Below, in pieces: positions 1-12,399 of a stretch of 64,000 nt of DNA. The position numbers and the translations under genes are program-made. Each line of letters starts with the position of its first letter. The first letter of the stretch is position 1. The notes below the pieces were generated by a model. The model was given only the letters and a program-made list of their open reading frames with translations. It searched no databases and was not told the DNA's origin. Origin of the DNA: Bullera alba (Eukaryota > Basidiomycota > Tremellomycetes > Tremellales > Bulleraceae); assembly GCA_001600095.1 (NCBI GenBank), contig BCIX01000002.1, positions 2,666,001-2,730,000 of the forward strand, written 5' to 3'.

Positions 1-3000
1 CGGCGTAGCTCGAACCGCCATATGCTCCATATGCAGGCTGAGCCGGTGGTGCGCCGCCATATCCACCTGGTCCACCTGGACCGCCTGTTCCACGTCGGTT
101 GTCATACTGCTGCCCTCCGCCATTGTACGGGGCCGGAGCGCCGCCATACCCTCCGCCGCCATAGGGAGCAGGCGGCTGAGCGGAGTACGAGCCACCACCC
201 CCACCGTAGCCATAGCCATAACCGCCTCCAGCTGGAATCGGCGGTGGTTGCTGGTAATAAGGTGCTGGAGGGGCGTTACCTCCGTAGTTGGGCATGTTCG
301 AGGGGTACGAGCTGCTTCTTGGGAGATTGCCGCCGTTCTGGTATCCCCCTCCACCACCTCTTCCGCCTCCGCCAGGGCCTGCGAAACCTGGTCCTCCAGA
401 ATGTCTAGGTCCAGCTCCGCCTCTGCCGCCACGATGGCCGCCACCTCCTCGTCGGGTGTGATCCCTATCCGATTCCGTGAGGATCGGTGGGGGTGCCCTA
501 TACCCGGGCAGTAGCTGGGATTTGTGCGGGTGCATCTGTTTCGGGAAGTAATATCGCACCGATATCGACGAGTTGTTGGTCAGATCCGGACATTCCGGTC
601 GCGTTGGCACCGGCGTCTCGAACGCAGAGTTGGGCACACAGGCCGGGTCGGCGAGTGCAGATCCGTTCGTACCCTGCGACAAGGTCATGTCCATGGGAAC
701 GGGCTATGTATTGTCAGTATTGTGATCAAGGTTGCAGCCTCGGACTCACCTTTGGCTGCGCCTGCAGTGTGTACAGCTTGCAGAAGGGGTCATAAAGCCG
801 ACTTCCCTCGGAGATGAACATGACGTTGTCGCCCCATCGATTGCGTCTCTTTTCGTCATCTGACAACTCGTCCTCTTTCGACGCCAAGGCGGCCAATAGA
901 CGATGCTGGTCAATGAATGGCAATAGAGCCACCCCCTGCCATGCCATCTTCTTCCCGTTCATGTCGATATCGAAGTCGGATGGGTAGAAATCGAGGATTG
1001 GCGATTCTTCGTTGATCATGAGGGTCTGGAGAGGGGGCGGCAGGTGGATTCGACTGTTAATGGCGTCAATATTCACTTCCAAACAGGACAGCGTGGGTGA
1101 GACATACCTGGCAGCGGGGAAGACACCGAGCAATTGGGCGAACGGCTTGAATGGCTCTGCCACTTCAAACTTGATGTCCATCTTGCCGACATTCTGGAAG
1201 TCTTGGGCGAACGGGGCATAGTGGTACGGATAGTACCAATCCCAGGCGGGAACACCCTGGTAGTAGTACTCCAGCACCCAGCACAGGCCCTCCATGTAGT
1301 GATGCGTCACCCTGGTCATGTCAGCTAATTGAACTGCAAAAGGCAACGTCTAGCTCACTTGTCGATGAACTCTCGGTCGGAGAGGGGGACGCCAAACTTC
1401 TTCTCGTAGTATCGCTCTCTGTATCCTGGTTCCCAGAGCCTATCTCCATCAGCAACCCCCAGCAAACTAGCATGCTACATTCACTCACTTGACATCATCC
1501 ACGTATCCGTCAATCGTACCATCCGGGTTCACCTTGAGCTTCTTCTTGGACACTGGCTGATCGGCCTCGATGTCGGGTGGATCCTCGATACCGTCATCGT
1601 TGGCAATCTCGTTCTCAAGTTCGTCCTCTGCCTCCTCGGCCTTTCTCTTGGTTCCCCTAGGAGCAGTGTCCTCCTCTCCTTCTGCGTCCTCGTCATCCTC
1701 GGGCATCTCTTCGTCGCCATGTTTCGAGACTTCAGCCTCGCCATCCACTCCATCCTGGACGGCAGACTGGACGACGTCCGCATCGACACCTTCGTCCTCG
1801 CCCTGAGCGTCGAGAGCAGCCTCAGCTTCGTCATTGCCCATCTGCTCTTTCTCCTCCTCCTCTGCATTTTCCACGGTTGTCGGCTGAGTGCCATCCTCTT
1901 GCGCATCCTCATTGATCGACACGTCTCCGGTCGCCTCGCCGTCGCCCTCGAGTTCCGCCTTGAGCATCTGTGCCGCGGAGAGATTGGCCATTCGGATCGC
2001 TTTTCGATTCTCCACCACATCCTTGTTGCTGCCCTGCATGGCCATGATTGCTTCGGGACCGACTTTGAGAGCTTCGGCTTCTCGCTGCGCCGCAGTCATC
2101 TTCTTCTGCTTGCCGGCAGGTGGTTTGGCGACTTCATCTTTCGGCACAAGATCAAAGCCCGGCCGACTGGGCAACGAAGGGTGGAGAGTACCGCCTCGAG
2201 CGGTGTTGGTGGGAGTGACGGCGACGTATTCCTGACCATTGAGGACATGCGTGACGCCTTCTCGAGCGGCTTTGGCGTCGTCCTGTCGCCTGTGCTCATC
2301 CACACGCCGTCTCTTCTCTCGCGACTCTTGTCGCTCCTCGTCTAAGGACACGCTGTGAGCTTTTCTGATCGGATGAAGCGGCAGTAGATGCAAATTACTC
2401 ACCCTCCTTTCTCTTCTGGAAGATCTCATCTTCGCTCTTTGCCAAGCCCTCCAAGATGATACCCGCTCGATCAAGATTCACTTTTCCATGGTTCGTCAAG
2501 TATCCTCCCATTCTCGGCAACTCGGCTCTCCAGATCTTGAGCAAGACGTCGATCGCACCCTCTCGGATTTCCAAAGAGGGCAAATGTGGCAAAAAGTCGT
2601 TTCCGACGAAGAAGATCATGAAAATCCAGTCGTCTATCGCGAGCTCCAAGTTGAACGGGAAGGGCAGACCCGGGAGGTTGAGCTCCACCTGGAGGTATTC
2701 TCGGAGAACGGAAATGTCGAGGAAGATGAAAGGTTTGGGGTCGACGGGTTTGGCTTTCTCCACCACATTCAAGTCTTTCATCTTGGGTTGACCTGACAAC
2801 CACTTTAGCTTCGATTTCGCAGATTCACAACGCGGGCTCACCTTTGCAGTTGGCCGCAATATGTCCCGACTCTCCGCAACGCTTGCACACTTGAGGCTCC
2901 TTGCTTCCCTGGAAGAAGACGTCTTCTCTCAGAACCCTGAAGTAAGGCTCGTGCGTGGCCAAGCCCAGCATAATCAGATCGGCGTCTAGACCGTACATGA

Positions 3001-3934
3001 CATGCGATGTGTTCGGGTCCCAATCGGGATACGTCCGCTGTCTTCGGATCCAGTCGACAATCTTGTGTTCTCCTTCTCCGGGTACCGACGAGTCCGAAAT
3101 GATGATCTTCAGATCTCTCCATCCTGGGTCTGTTGAGAGTTTGTACGAGATCCAGTATTTCAGCGATTGCGATAGCAAGTCCATGAATGGGGTACCTATA
3201 GCAGTGTGTTAGCGAGTATACCCTTGCACTTCTGTGAGGTACAGCAGAACCGCCAGATCCTTGGCGCAAAGTGTGACTCACCCGGCGTGATGGCGTTGGA
3301 ATCCCAAGATTTCTTGTTCCTTGTCTCCTCAGAGACCGTATGACCCATAGCTTCATACAGCTTGATAGACTCTCTCTGTTCCTCCGCTTTGTCCGCAGCT
3401 TCCTGAGCCGCTCTGAAACGTCTAGACCGCTGCTGGTTCATCTTTGCTCGTGGCGCAACTCCGTCTATTCAAAGGATCAGTCAAAAGCCCCTGTAATAGA
3501 GAATGACCCACCGATAGCCATCATGAGGACTTTTCTTGGTCTCGCCATGTTCACAACTCTCTCCGTGTAGGCAAAGATCTCCACCATCATGTCCTCTTCT
3601 GTCTCGGGGGCGGGCTTGCCCTCTGGATGCGTACAGGGGTGTACGATACCATTCATATCCACTACCCAAATGTCAGCTATTTTCCCAAGAACGGATGCCG
3701 ACATAGCTCACGATAGAGGTTATCCACCTCGAAGCCATTGGGGTTCTTGCTCTCGTAGCGTATAGGAACTTCAACAATCTCGCCATCGTCTCCACGGACT
3801 TTGGACGGCGTGTCCTCCACGACGCGATTCACGATCTTGGGGTACTTCTTCGACAGCCATCTAAACAGAGCTGGGACACCCTGCAACGAGTCAGTGCTGC
3901 TCCTAGGTACGGCTTGCCCGGAGTTACTCACCAT
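1..3934 (-). CDS. RAT1: RAT1/XRN2 nuclear 5'-3' exoribonuclease (3' end beyond window)
   Basis: Nuclear 5'-3' exoribonuclease that degrades uncapped RNA, trims rRNA and snoRNA precursors and acts in Pol II torpedo termination (family knowledge). Exons read leftwards: 3934-3932, 3880-3712, 3661-3512, 3464-3282, 3195-2842, 2792-2403, 2341-1489, 1439-1359, 1311-750, 703 to beyond 1; all joins keep frame. Exon 1 is only the ATG, followed at once by GTGAGT. Seen: N-terminus [28 protein letters not shown] with acidic catalytic residues, [22 protein letters not shown], a CCHC knuckle [27 protein letters not shown], and [20 protein letters not shown]. An acidic linker fills most of exon 7. The visible C-terminus is a Gly/Tyr/Pro-rich tail still open at base 1. 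The zinc knuckle and Gly-rich tail mark the Rat1 rather than the cytoplasmic Xrn1 branch. Confidence 0.95.
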
Positions 3935-4841
3935 TTTGTACGATTGTTACGAGGAGCTCGCGACGGCTCGATCTCTGGGCGATTTTAGTGGTGTATTGTG
4001 ATGCGTAGATCTACGCGGCTTTTCGACGATTGGTGATACAGTGTCCAGTATCCGATCCTGCGTGCCGGCCAGTCTTCTGCACTTTGATCACGACGCTGCC
4101 TGAGCTATAAGACAAAGGCAAGACGAGATCGAGAACATGCATCGCATAACAGGTCGAGTGAGTGCTGGCGGTAATGGCAAAACATTCAATCCCACGTCAC
4201 TCCATAAGCTGGGTGGCAAATGTCGGTTATCTTTGATCCCGTCGGCGGCTCGTGGGCTGGCTCTGTTGGTCCTGCTGAGCCTGGCGGTCTCTCACGATCT
4301 CTTTGTCCTCTGCTTTGAACCTCTGTCACACACACTCTGAGGAGCCAGCCGCCCAAGACGAGTCCTCTACCTTAGTCTACCTTCCTCTACTCGTACACTA
4401 CTGGGCGCTCGAACGACTCTCACAGCCGAACTCTATTACCACAAGGCGGCCGACGAATGAAACACAGATCAGCCTTCGAGGCCCTCGGGGCCGTCTCGAG
4501 ACTGAATACAGTACTGAACGCTGCCATCATTGATAAACAGGCTTGGCAGTTGGATAGCTTGGGCTGATGGGAACATACAGTGATCACACGTAGAGCACAT
4601 TGGAATGCGTGTCGGGACTGTCTGTGTGCATGTGCGCAAAAAGCCCTGTAGATCATTGGGGATGACGCTTGCTCGTCGCAAAGGGCGTTGAGAAGTGTAT
4701 CCATCCTTTGATCGTCATTCAGTCTATCCCCATAGCCTATAGAAGCTCCACAGGACTACTCCTGGCGCGAATGGGTATACAAAGGGTGTTTCTCGAAAGT
4801 CTCGCATACTCATTGCTATCATCAACGACTAACGAGGCAAG
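3935..4841. other. Intergenic, divergent promoter region
   Basis: About 0.9 kb between the RAT1 start (minus) and the serine hydrolase start (plus), so it should hold both promoters. Only short unsupported open frames are seen; no repeat or RNA gene was recognised. Confidence 0.6.
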
Positions 4842-6614
4842 ATGTCCCTAAATGACATATTTGACAGCTCGTTCGACGCTCAGCTCGGGCAGCTCATGGA
4901 GGAATGGCAAGTACCCGGTGTGGCCATATCCCTAGTGAAAGGGCAGGATGAGAACATCATACGATGCTTCGGCGAGAGGGATATCGGTCAACCCGTTACG
5001 CCCAAGGTGAGCCCCCTTCCGCTGATCCACTGCTAGACCGGTCACAGCTGACTTCCGCCCGTAGACCTCGTTCTTGCTCGCCAGCAACTCAAAGTTCTTC
5101 ACCGTGTCCGCCTTGCATCGCGCCTTGGAGCAGGCCAACATCAGAGCCGGCTTCGCCGCCACGGTCAGGAGCGTCCTGCCTGAGTTCGAACTTATGGACA
5201 AGGAGGCCGAGGTGAAATGCACTTTCATCGACATGCTCACTCACAGAACCGCTCTGCCCGAGCACAACATGTTCCTCCTGAGACCTCTCGCTCCAGGCGA
5301 AACTAATGTGAGTCTTGCGTTCCTTCCTTTGTCACACTGTACGCAGAGACTCATCTCCACTTCAGTTCGACCGGCTGAAGCACGTACACCCAAGCAAGAA
5401 GTGGGAAGATCGAGAGTGGTCATACAACAATATCACCTACGATGTCTGCGCCATCGCCGTCGAGAAGTTGACTGGGATGTCATTCCAGGCGTACGTCCAT
5501 AAGGAGCTACTTGGGCCATTGGACATGCGGTCCACCACGTACCAACTCGAGAGGGAACCGAACGACGACGTGGCGTGTGGATGGCAATGTCGGACCAATG
5601 CGAAGGGATACCTTCCTGGATTGATGCGTCTCGATCAGGATGCCTGGAGTGGTTTGGGTGCAATTGGTCTGGGAGCTTGTCGGGTACAGACCAACGCTGA
5701 AGACCTGGTGAGTCTCCTGTGTCCTGATCTACATTTATGCAAAACAACACTCAATTCAACTAACTTTGTTTCTGCAGGTCAAGTGGATGAAGCACTTCCC
5801 CTTCTCTGCAGCATACAAAGAAGCCTCGATCGGTCGATACGCCCACCCCGACACCTCGGCTGGAAAATACGACAAGGGAACCAGTCTCTACGGTTACGCA
5901 TTGTCCGCGAACGAGGTGCATGGGGTCAAGACAATATGGCACACTGGCGCGGTGGCAGGTTTGAGGACTCTGATCGTCAGGTTGCCTCAACACGACATCA
6001 CCCTTGGCGTCCTCACCAACTCCACTGAGGGATGGGACATTGCGCACTTTGTGGAGTTGTGGGTGATGGAGAAAGTAGCGGGTTTGAAGGGGATTTCAGA
6101 AGGTTTGATTCCGAGGTAGGTAGGCTCCCGGGTCCCTCACTCCTAAGCTGTAATGGATACTGATCATTTGAGCAGAATTAGGGTCACGCGCGATGTCGAG
6201 GTCAAACGATTGGTACAACAATTCAACCCTATCCAAGGAACAGGTCTCGAATCCCTCATTGGGCAATTCACCTCTCCGGCCTACGGAACGCTAACATTCG
6301 ACCTGGCAGCGAATGTGCCAAAGAGACCGGAATGTACCGACCTGCCATGGCTACCATTCCTGTACGGTCCGATACGACCAATCGTCACTTCTCTGGGCGG
6401 AGGACGGTTCGAAGGATGCTTCGAATGGCGTGGTCGGGCTAGGTTCCTGCCCGGCGCTTCGGATGTACAGGCTAGTGCGGAGGACGAAGTGATTCAGTAC
6501 GGCTTGCCCTTCGGTGCCGAGCTCCGAGGATATACCCTCGTTGTATCCCCTTTCGGCGAGTGGGGAGGGGGTAAGACGGACAACGACCCAGAGATCACGT
6601 TCAGCAAAGTCTGA
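4842..6614 (+). CDS. Beta-lactamase-like serine hydrolase (class C / LACTB / EstB type)
   Basis: Predicted serine hydrolase of the penicillin-binding/beta-lactamase fold, about 508 aa. Exons: 4842-5006, 5065-5307, 5366-5707, 5778-6115, 6176-6614. All joins are in frame and end at TGA 6612-6614. Active-site boxes visible: SNSK (S-x-x-K, near residue 63), YNN (Y-x-N) in WSYNNITYDVC, and HTG in the place of the KTG box (IWHTGAVAGLRTL). The N-terminal phrase LMEEWQVPGVAISLVK is typical of this family. The last exon adds a C-terminal beta-type domain seen in many fungal members. No signal peptide is evident, so a cytosolic esterase/peptidase role is likely. The natural substrate cannot be told from sequence; fungal relatives are often of unknown function. 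Confidence 0.88.
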
Positions 6615-6918
6615 TGAGATACACACTGCATTTCGATGCACACTTATCTTACACGCGCTGGGATGTACTCGTCTCTTTCGGTCAGGTCTCCAGCTCAACC
6701 CGCCCCTCGTTCTAGATTTATAACTAATGCTGATCTTCAGTCTATGCGAAGTCGCGATTGGGTGGTGTTGGCCAACTCTTGCTCTGCCTTCCGTTTCCCT
6801 GGACCAACCTCGGCATCACCTTTCTTCTTCGCAGCGTCCTCCTCGGCAGCTTCCACTAACCTGCGCCTACCACCCGCTTGTAAGCCTTCGTGTCAATCGG
6901 CTATACTGACACGACAAC
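6615..6918. other. Convergent intergenic gap
   Basis: Lies between the 3' ends of the serine hydrolase (plus) and the dioxygenase-like gene (minus). Nothing recognisable apart from presumed 3' UTRs. Confidence 0.5.
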
Positions 6919-8450
6919 CTACTGGGTATTGGTAGGCTCCGTTGGAATGTCAATCATGATCGCGACACCGCTTCTGGCAGGTTTCATCTGAATGGCGTCG
7001 TAGTCGTCAGGCAGATACCACACCAAGTTGTCAAAGTGCTTTGGCTTGGCCAACCATAGAATCTCCTTATCCTCCTCCGCTCCAGCGTTCATCAAGTGGT
7101 TCTGCACCCACATGTCCCCAATGGCCAGACCGCGCAAGATCTCAGTGTCATCACTGGTCTGATAGGAACGTCTGGTCCAAGATTCGAGCGGGCTTTCACC
7201 CCCACCTTCGTATTCATCGTAGAAGTTGGAACCCCAGACGACCCGCAACTCCGGTTGTAGCTCCAATTCAGTGGCGGCACTCCACAGAAGCTCGTCGTTG
7301 CCTCGAAGAATCAACCACTTTGCCGGACAGTCCGTCTCCCCGTCGGGATACTTGTGTTGAAGGCCGAAACCGAGCTTGAGGGGTTGACATCTGTCGATCA
7401 AGAGCTTCATGAGCATCGACGTGTAGACTGTCGACCTCGTATCAGAATCGATGGAGATATCGAGTGACAAGGCTTCGTCTGTTTCGAAGACTCTATACTC
7501 TACAGTCACTCTGTGACCTGATGTGATGGGCAGCACCTCGTAATCGCAGTCCTGGGCGAGGAAAACCCATTCGATATCGGCGGATCTGGACCAGTCGAAA
7601 GGGATCTCTGAGCCGTTTTGCCTCACGACTAAGCTCCCACCAGTATATGTCGACGGTATGGAGAGTAGTAGGCTGCCCCGATAGTCGTTCTCCTGCGGAG
7701 CGCTGACAGGATGGTCAACGCTGTAAACCCAGAGATTGAATTCTACGATTACTCACTTCGGATCCGGCTCGTAGGGTCCTCCTTCACCGTGGATGTACAA
7801 TTTGTGTAGCTCAGCTCGAAGGGGACCAGGGTCGGCGAGTCTAGCCTGTACACTGGCAAGAAGTCCCATTTGCATCATTGGATCCGGGGACAGGGAAAAG
7901 TTGGGAGTAGCGATCTCCTTGACTTGCCTGTACGCTGGATCGGTCACTATGTCGTTCCCTATGCCATGTCGCAACGGCTTAGCAAGGGTCAGGAGAGCCT
8001 GTACGTCCGCATTGCTGAGAGGTAGTTGAGCGCCTCCGTATCTGGACACGCAGTCAGCGATACGTCCCTTGCAACTCTTTGGCAACTCTCGGCCTCGGTT
8101 TGACAGGGATTTCACGGAACTCACGTCTCCTTGTCCTTGTAGAAGAGGATCACAGCATCGTGCCGGATGTACTGCTGCCGAATATTCGAACCAAAGGCGA
8201 ATTGGTCTAAAGGTCCGCTCACCACGTCCGACAACGTCTCGAGAAGGTGCACCTGCTTCTCACTGGGCTTGAACTCGGGCGGAGGCGGAAACATGCTGGA
8301 AAGGAAACGCTCGAGGCCTTGTTCGGTGACCGCGGTGAGAATGAACAGAACGTCTTGGATGACCAGATTTGTTTCTCTAGGCGAGATTGAGACCATAGAC
8401 GAGGGACATGTGTCGGAATGTTGCTTTGATTGCGAGGTCACAGGATACAA
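6919..8450 (-). CDS. 2OG-Fe(II) oxygenase-like protein, probable pseudoenzyme
   Basis: About 464 aa. Exons: 8450-8125, 8041-7757, 7702-6919. It has the body of the fungal prolyl-4-hydroxylase-like 2OG-Fe(II) oxygenase family: LYIHGEGG, GSLLLSIPSTYTGGSLVV, FDWS, EVLPITSGHRVTVEY. By my recall of the family, active members carry H-x-D seven residues after the GG and a distal His in a D-C-x-H-E-V motif. Here the same spacing reads D-P-N, and the distal motif reads DCDYEV, so all three iron ligands appear replaced, while the Arg after TSGH (2-oxoglutarate side) is kept. Both exon joins near the motif are well supported (GTGAGT donors, CAG acceptors). The start could also be the Met at 8396. A catalytically dead scaffold or sensor is an inference. 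Confidence 0.75.
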
Positions 8451-9116
8451 GTCGTTTGCAGGTCGTTTGCAGGTCGTGCAGTACGTCTCGACGAGACGAC
8501 GACTGAGTATCTAGGTTACCGCGCAGTCAATCCGTCTTTGAGCTAGTCGGGCACGACCGAGGGCATGGTTGACTACGATCAGTCGGCCTATGGTCATTCG
8601 CACTACGGACCCCTGCAAAGCTATCATTGCTGTTTCAACGAGGGGAAGCAAGCTGGAGCCAACTGGCAGCCTATCGTCGGAGTTTTCAGCAGCCGCGCAG
8701 CCCGCGTGTCACGCCAGTATCGATTCGAGCAGGGCCTTTGGGACGGTCCAGCACTGACTGAGAGCAAGGAGACGGGTTCGTAGTCCTATATATATAGTAG
8801 TTTGACGACTGATCAGCCCCCTTGACACCGCTGAAAGCCTGAACATTAGTTGCACTCGCAGGCTCAGCGCGCTCAGCTCGCGCTTCGGGGAGCACAGTCG
8901 CTGCACAGACCGTTTCAAGTTTTGCGGGGTCTCCACACTCCGGCCGACGTCTGGAATCGTTCGGGCAGGATCGAGGCGAGGAGCGCAGTCAGTAGTCAGT
9001 AGCCGTAGTAACTTGCATCTCTTGCTTTGGGTGTATCAACACATCTACGTTGGACTGCACCCAAGGAGAACTAAGGCTGAGAGATCTGCTCATCAAACAG
9101 AATTAAGCCTTAAGAG
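8451..9116. other. Divergent promoter region with TATA-like stretch
   Basis: Separates two divergent genes. It contains a TATATATATAG run at 8787-8796 and a short direct repeat of a 10-base word (caggtcgttt-like) around 8447-8470. No coding signal is convincing. Confidence 0.5.
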
Positions 9117-10432
9117 ATGGCAAGACCGGGATACTATTCCCCCTCGGCACTATGGCAACGCGCTTTGGCACTGCCTTTCGATCTGTTACACCAGTACAAG
9201 CGTTCCAGCAAGAAGACCAAGGTGGGTTCAAATTACAAATGGGTTACGAGCAAGCTGACCCTTCTTCTTAGCGGACAATATGGTGAATCAAACTCCATGC
9301 TGCAGACTGCACATCCTGCTGTGGAGCTGACCTCTCACAGGATCATCGCCGGATTACACATCTTCGTCCTGTTGCTGGTAATCATCATCACGCCAACTAG
9401 GATAGGACAATGGTTCAATGCGCTGGCTATCAAGATAAAAGGGATGGGCGTACCGGGAATGTTCCTCTGCGGCCTCTTTGTCGGTGCGTATCACCAACTC
9501 CACTTCTTGACAACAGAGCTGAACGAGCTGTCAGTGCTCGCATCCCACCCACCGCTATTTGGCTTCGCGGGATCGATGACTCTGATAGGATTCACATATG
9601 GAATCTGGCCCGGATCCCTCATTGCTGGTCTGGCGTCGATGCTGGGGGCAGGCTTCGCCTTCGTGTCCATTAGGGTGCGTGCTGTCACCCTCGCCTCGAA
9701 CTCTGTGAGAGATCTGCAGCCGCTGACATCGTCTTGGCGCAGACTTTCTTCCTCACTTGGATCCGGAAGCAGTCGAACCCAAAGTGGGATGCGTTCTCGC
9801 GTGTCATGGACAACAAAGGCTTGCCGTTGATCATCATGATCCGGTATTGCCCTTTGCCGTGGGCGATCGGCAATGGTCTGTTTGCCGTGAGCAATGCTAT
9901 CGCTGCTCTGTCTTTCCGCGCTGATGGTGTCTTTGAAGTCTGTAGAGAGTGTCAAATTATGGCAATTTATGTTGGCAAACTTGTAAGCTCCCCTCTTCTG
10001 CGGCCGTTCGCCCAAGCACAACCTTGCTGACCCTCCCACTCTAGCGTTATGCAGCCCCGACTACTTATCCCGGTCTTTATTGGCTCTCGTCTCACTTCGC
10101 TTACACATGAATCACCTTCCTCCGACCCGGTCCAGTTCTGGGTCAACATCATCTCGATCCTTTTGACGGGAACGGTCTCCTTCGTCACCGGTGTCTGGAT
10201 CTATCGCCTTACATTGGAGCAGATGAAGCAATTGGAGCGAGAGGGCGGAGATGATCTTGCAGCGGACGCTCTGGAGGCTGGAGCCTTGTTGGGCGATTAC
10301 TCCGATGAAGGAGAGGGAGAGGATGAGCCTCTCACTGTGAGAGCTCCAAGAGGCACGAGGAGCGGATTGACAGTTGGAGGTGGAGGCGGAGGAGCATTGA
10401 GACGAACGTCGAGTTCAGGAGAATCAACCTGA
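9117..10432 (+). CDS. TVP38: TVP38/TMEM64-family Golgi membrane protein (VTT domain)
   Basis: Integral membrane protein of the SNARE-associated (VTT/DedA) family; yeast Tvp38 sits in Tlg2-containing Golgi/endosomal membranes (family knowledge). About 341 aa from exons 9117-9221, 9272-9282, 9341-9674, 9743-9886, 9939-9982, 10045-10432. Exon 2 is only 11 nt; both flanking introns have GTGGGT/GTGAAT donors and a clear CTGACC branch site, and joining gives KRTIWIIAGLHIF, the first membrane segment. Further seen: FGFAGSMTLIGFTYGIWPGS, LPLIIMIRYCP-LPW, and FVMQPRLLIPVFIGSRL, which are the VTT core motifs, then a last membrane span and an acidic, Gly-rich C-terminal tail. It faces the UFE1 gene tail to tail with 145 bases between. 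Confidence 0.88.
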
Positions 10433-10577
10433 AAAGTGGAGACCGGTCCTCGTCAAAAGCAACTTTTCATATGTACGTCTCCAGACAGTGCGCAGATGCA
10501 TCTGGTGTATCATAGCTATGACAAGAGTCATTCATGCTCTGTCGATATCCGATGTAATGGACTCCGCCTAGTCGCTC

Positions 10578-11954
10578 CTACGCATACCAGTCCAGGAAGA
10601 GCAAGGCGAGACTTGCTCCTATCAGGAAGATCAACAAGAAGTACCTGCCCTCTTCACCCCTCTGCTTCGCCTTCTTCAACTGCTCGTTTGCCTTGTCGAC
10701 CTCGCCTACACTCCCGATTGCCTGATCATACAGCAAATCCACCATTTCCGACTGTTGCGTCAAGTGCCCTATCAATTCCGTCTGCAGGCTCGAAATCTCC
10801 ATGATCGACTTCTCCGCCGACAACACCGATGTCAATTGCGACTCCATGTGCTCGAGCATGGCATTGTTCTCGAGCTGGAACTGCTGTATTTGCTCTTTTG
10901 TCAATTCCTCCTCTTCCTCCCCGCCCTCAGCCTTGATTGCAATCAAGGGGTCGGCGGCATCGTTGGCCTTGGAGTCGGTCATGAAGGCGAATGGACCGGG
11001 TTTGGTTTTGGGTGCCGAAAGACCCAGTTGAGCTGCTTCACGGGCTGCGAGGCCTCCTAGCGATTTACCCCGCTCGTCCCGCCGTTTCGCCCTTTCCTCC
11101 TGCATGTCGCTGATCTGGGTACTGATCTTGGCCATGCGGTCATTGAGGAACCATAGTACGCTGGCGCGATGGGCGGTGATGAGAGGGCCGAGGTTGGAAG
11201 TCGAAGGTGATGAAGTGAGAGAGGGCAAGAGGGTAGATAGGAAGTTGTGAGGAGATGAAGGTTGGGTTAATGTCTTTTGGCGTGCTGGGATGGGTCAGCG
11301 TGGGGTATGCACGGTACGCGATAGCTGATGAGGCGCTGATATGGTATGGGCTGCACCTACCTTTCTCTCCTTCCTCCAATATCGCCGTCCTGTCCCTACA
11401 TCTCCGCAAGATGAGCTTACTCCGAAGATCAATCTCGTCTTTCTCCCTATCCGTCAGAAACTTGCTTCCCTCCCATTTCTTCAGCCCATCATCGTCTTCT
11501 ATAGGTCAAAGCCGTCATGAGCAACGTGCACCTATACCATTGTAGGCCAATCGTACACCCACCTGTCACCGCTTGATCTCTAGCCCGCCGTGGCGGAGCC
11601 GAATTCAGTGATAGATATGGCTTCCGTATTGTCCCCAGCAGCGTGGTCAGCGAGACCAGATGGGTTTGCTACGAGTGCTGCATCAGTCAGAGCCTCTGTT
11701 ACGCCTTACAGTTATGAGGGCGGAGTAGCAAAGTGAAGTCTTGCGAGGATCCGGTGACTTACTATTCTATATGCCTCTCTGAGGAACTCTTCGTCGTCAC
11801 CCTCGGCGGACTCTTTGCCCTTCCCTTTATTCCCATTGCCCCCGGGCGATCTGCCTCTCCCTATGGGCGACTTTGATCTAGATGACGACGTGGAGGATGT
11901 CTGCTTTTCAGCGAGGATTGAGCGGAACGACGAGGTGTGATCGGTGGACACCAT
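10578..11954 (-). CDS. UFE1: Syntaxin-18/UFE1-type Qa-SNARE of the ER
   Basis: ER-resident Qa-SNARE for retrograde Golgi-to-ER fusion (family knowledge). About 380 aa from exons 11954-11763, 11668-11563, 11498-11361, 11284-10578. Seen: N-terminal low-complexity Ser/Gly segment, then FLREAYRI joined to QTHLVSLTTLLGTIRKPYLSL, the syntaxin-18 N-domain pattern, then FLTDREKDEIDLRSKLILR. Near the C-terminus comes the SNARE helix (LTSVLSAEKSIMEISSLQTE, then LIGHLTQQSEMVDLLYDQA) and a tail anchor YFLLIFLIGASLALLFLDWY. The C-terminal anchor with almost no lumenal tail fits a tail-anchored SNARE. Three introns, all GT-AG with good branch sites. Confidence 0.93.
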
Positions 11955-12399
11955 GTTGATGGTGTGAGATTCCCTTGTTCGTTGCTCTCAGCCTGTTTTG
12001 GGACGTCGGAGACTATGCTAGACTTCCCCTAGCACCTTGCTGATCTGATGAGGATGCTTGCGGTAAGCCTTTGAATGTCAACACAGGAGGTCGTTCAGGT
12101 GGAACGGTTCAGCGATTGCATTTGCCAGTGACGACAGACCTCCACTTCGACTGGCTAAAACAGTCCACAAATCACAACGCTGTCAATCCCGACCCACTGT
12201 TCACGGCAGACCCATACGGTTGAGTATACATAGATGGGAGTCATGAATGAATAGATTAGAATGATGACAACAAAATAGAGAGGAACAATGCACGCTCAAT
12301 GAATGAGCGCCGGATGATTAAGTGAAACAAGACACTCTACAAATGACCGACTTTCGGTCTATCCCCGCTGTATGACTTCTACCTTGCCCTGTATGCCCT
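11955..12399. other. Intergenic
   Basis: Upstream of UFE1 and downstream of the Sds3-like gene, both on the minus strand. Nothing recognisable beyond likely promoter and 3' UTR. Confidence 0.5.

Noticed and set aside
1529..2345. Open frames in both strands opposite RAT1 exon 7
   Set aside because: Shadows of the acidic, Ser/Glu-rich RAT1 linker.
8565..8783. Short plus-strand frame between the dioxygenase-like gene and TVP38
   Set aside because: 72 codons, no motif, lies in a divergent promoter region with a TATA run downstream.
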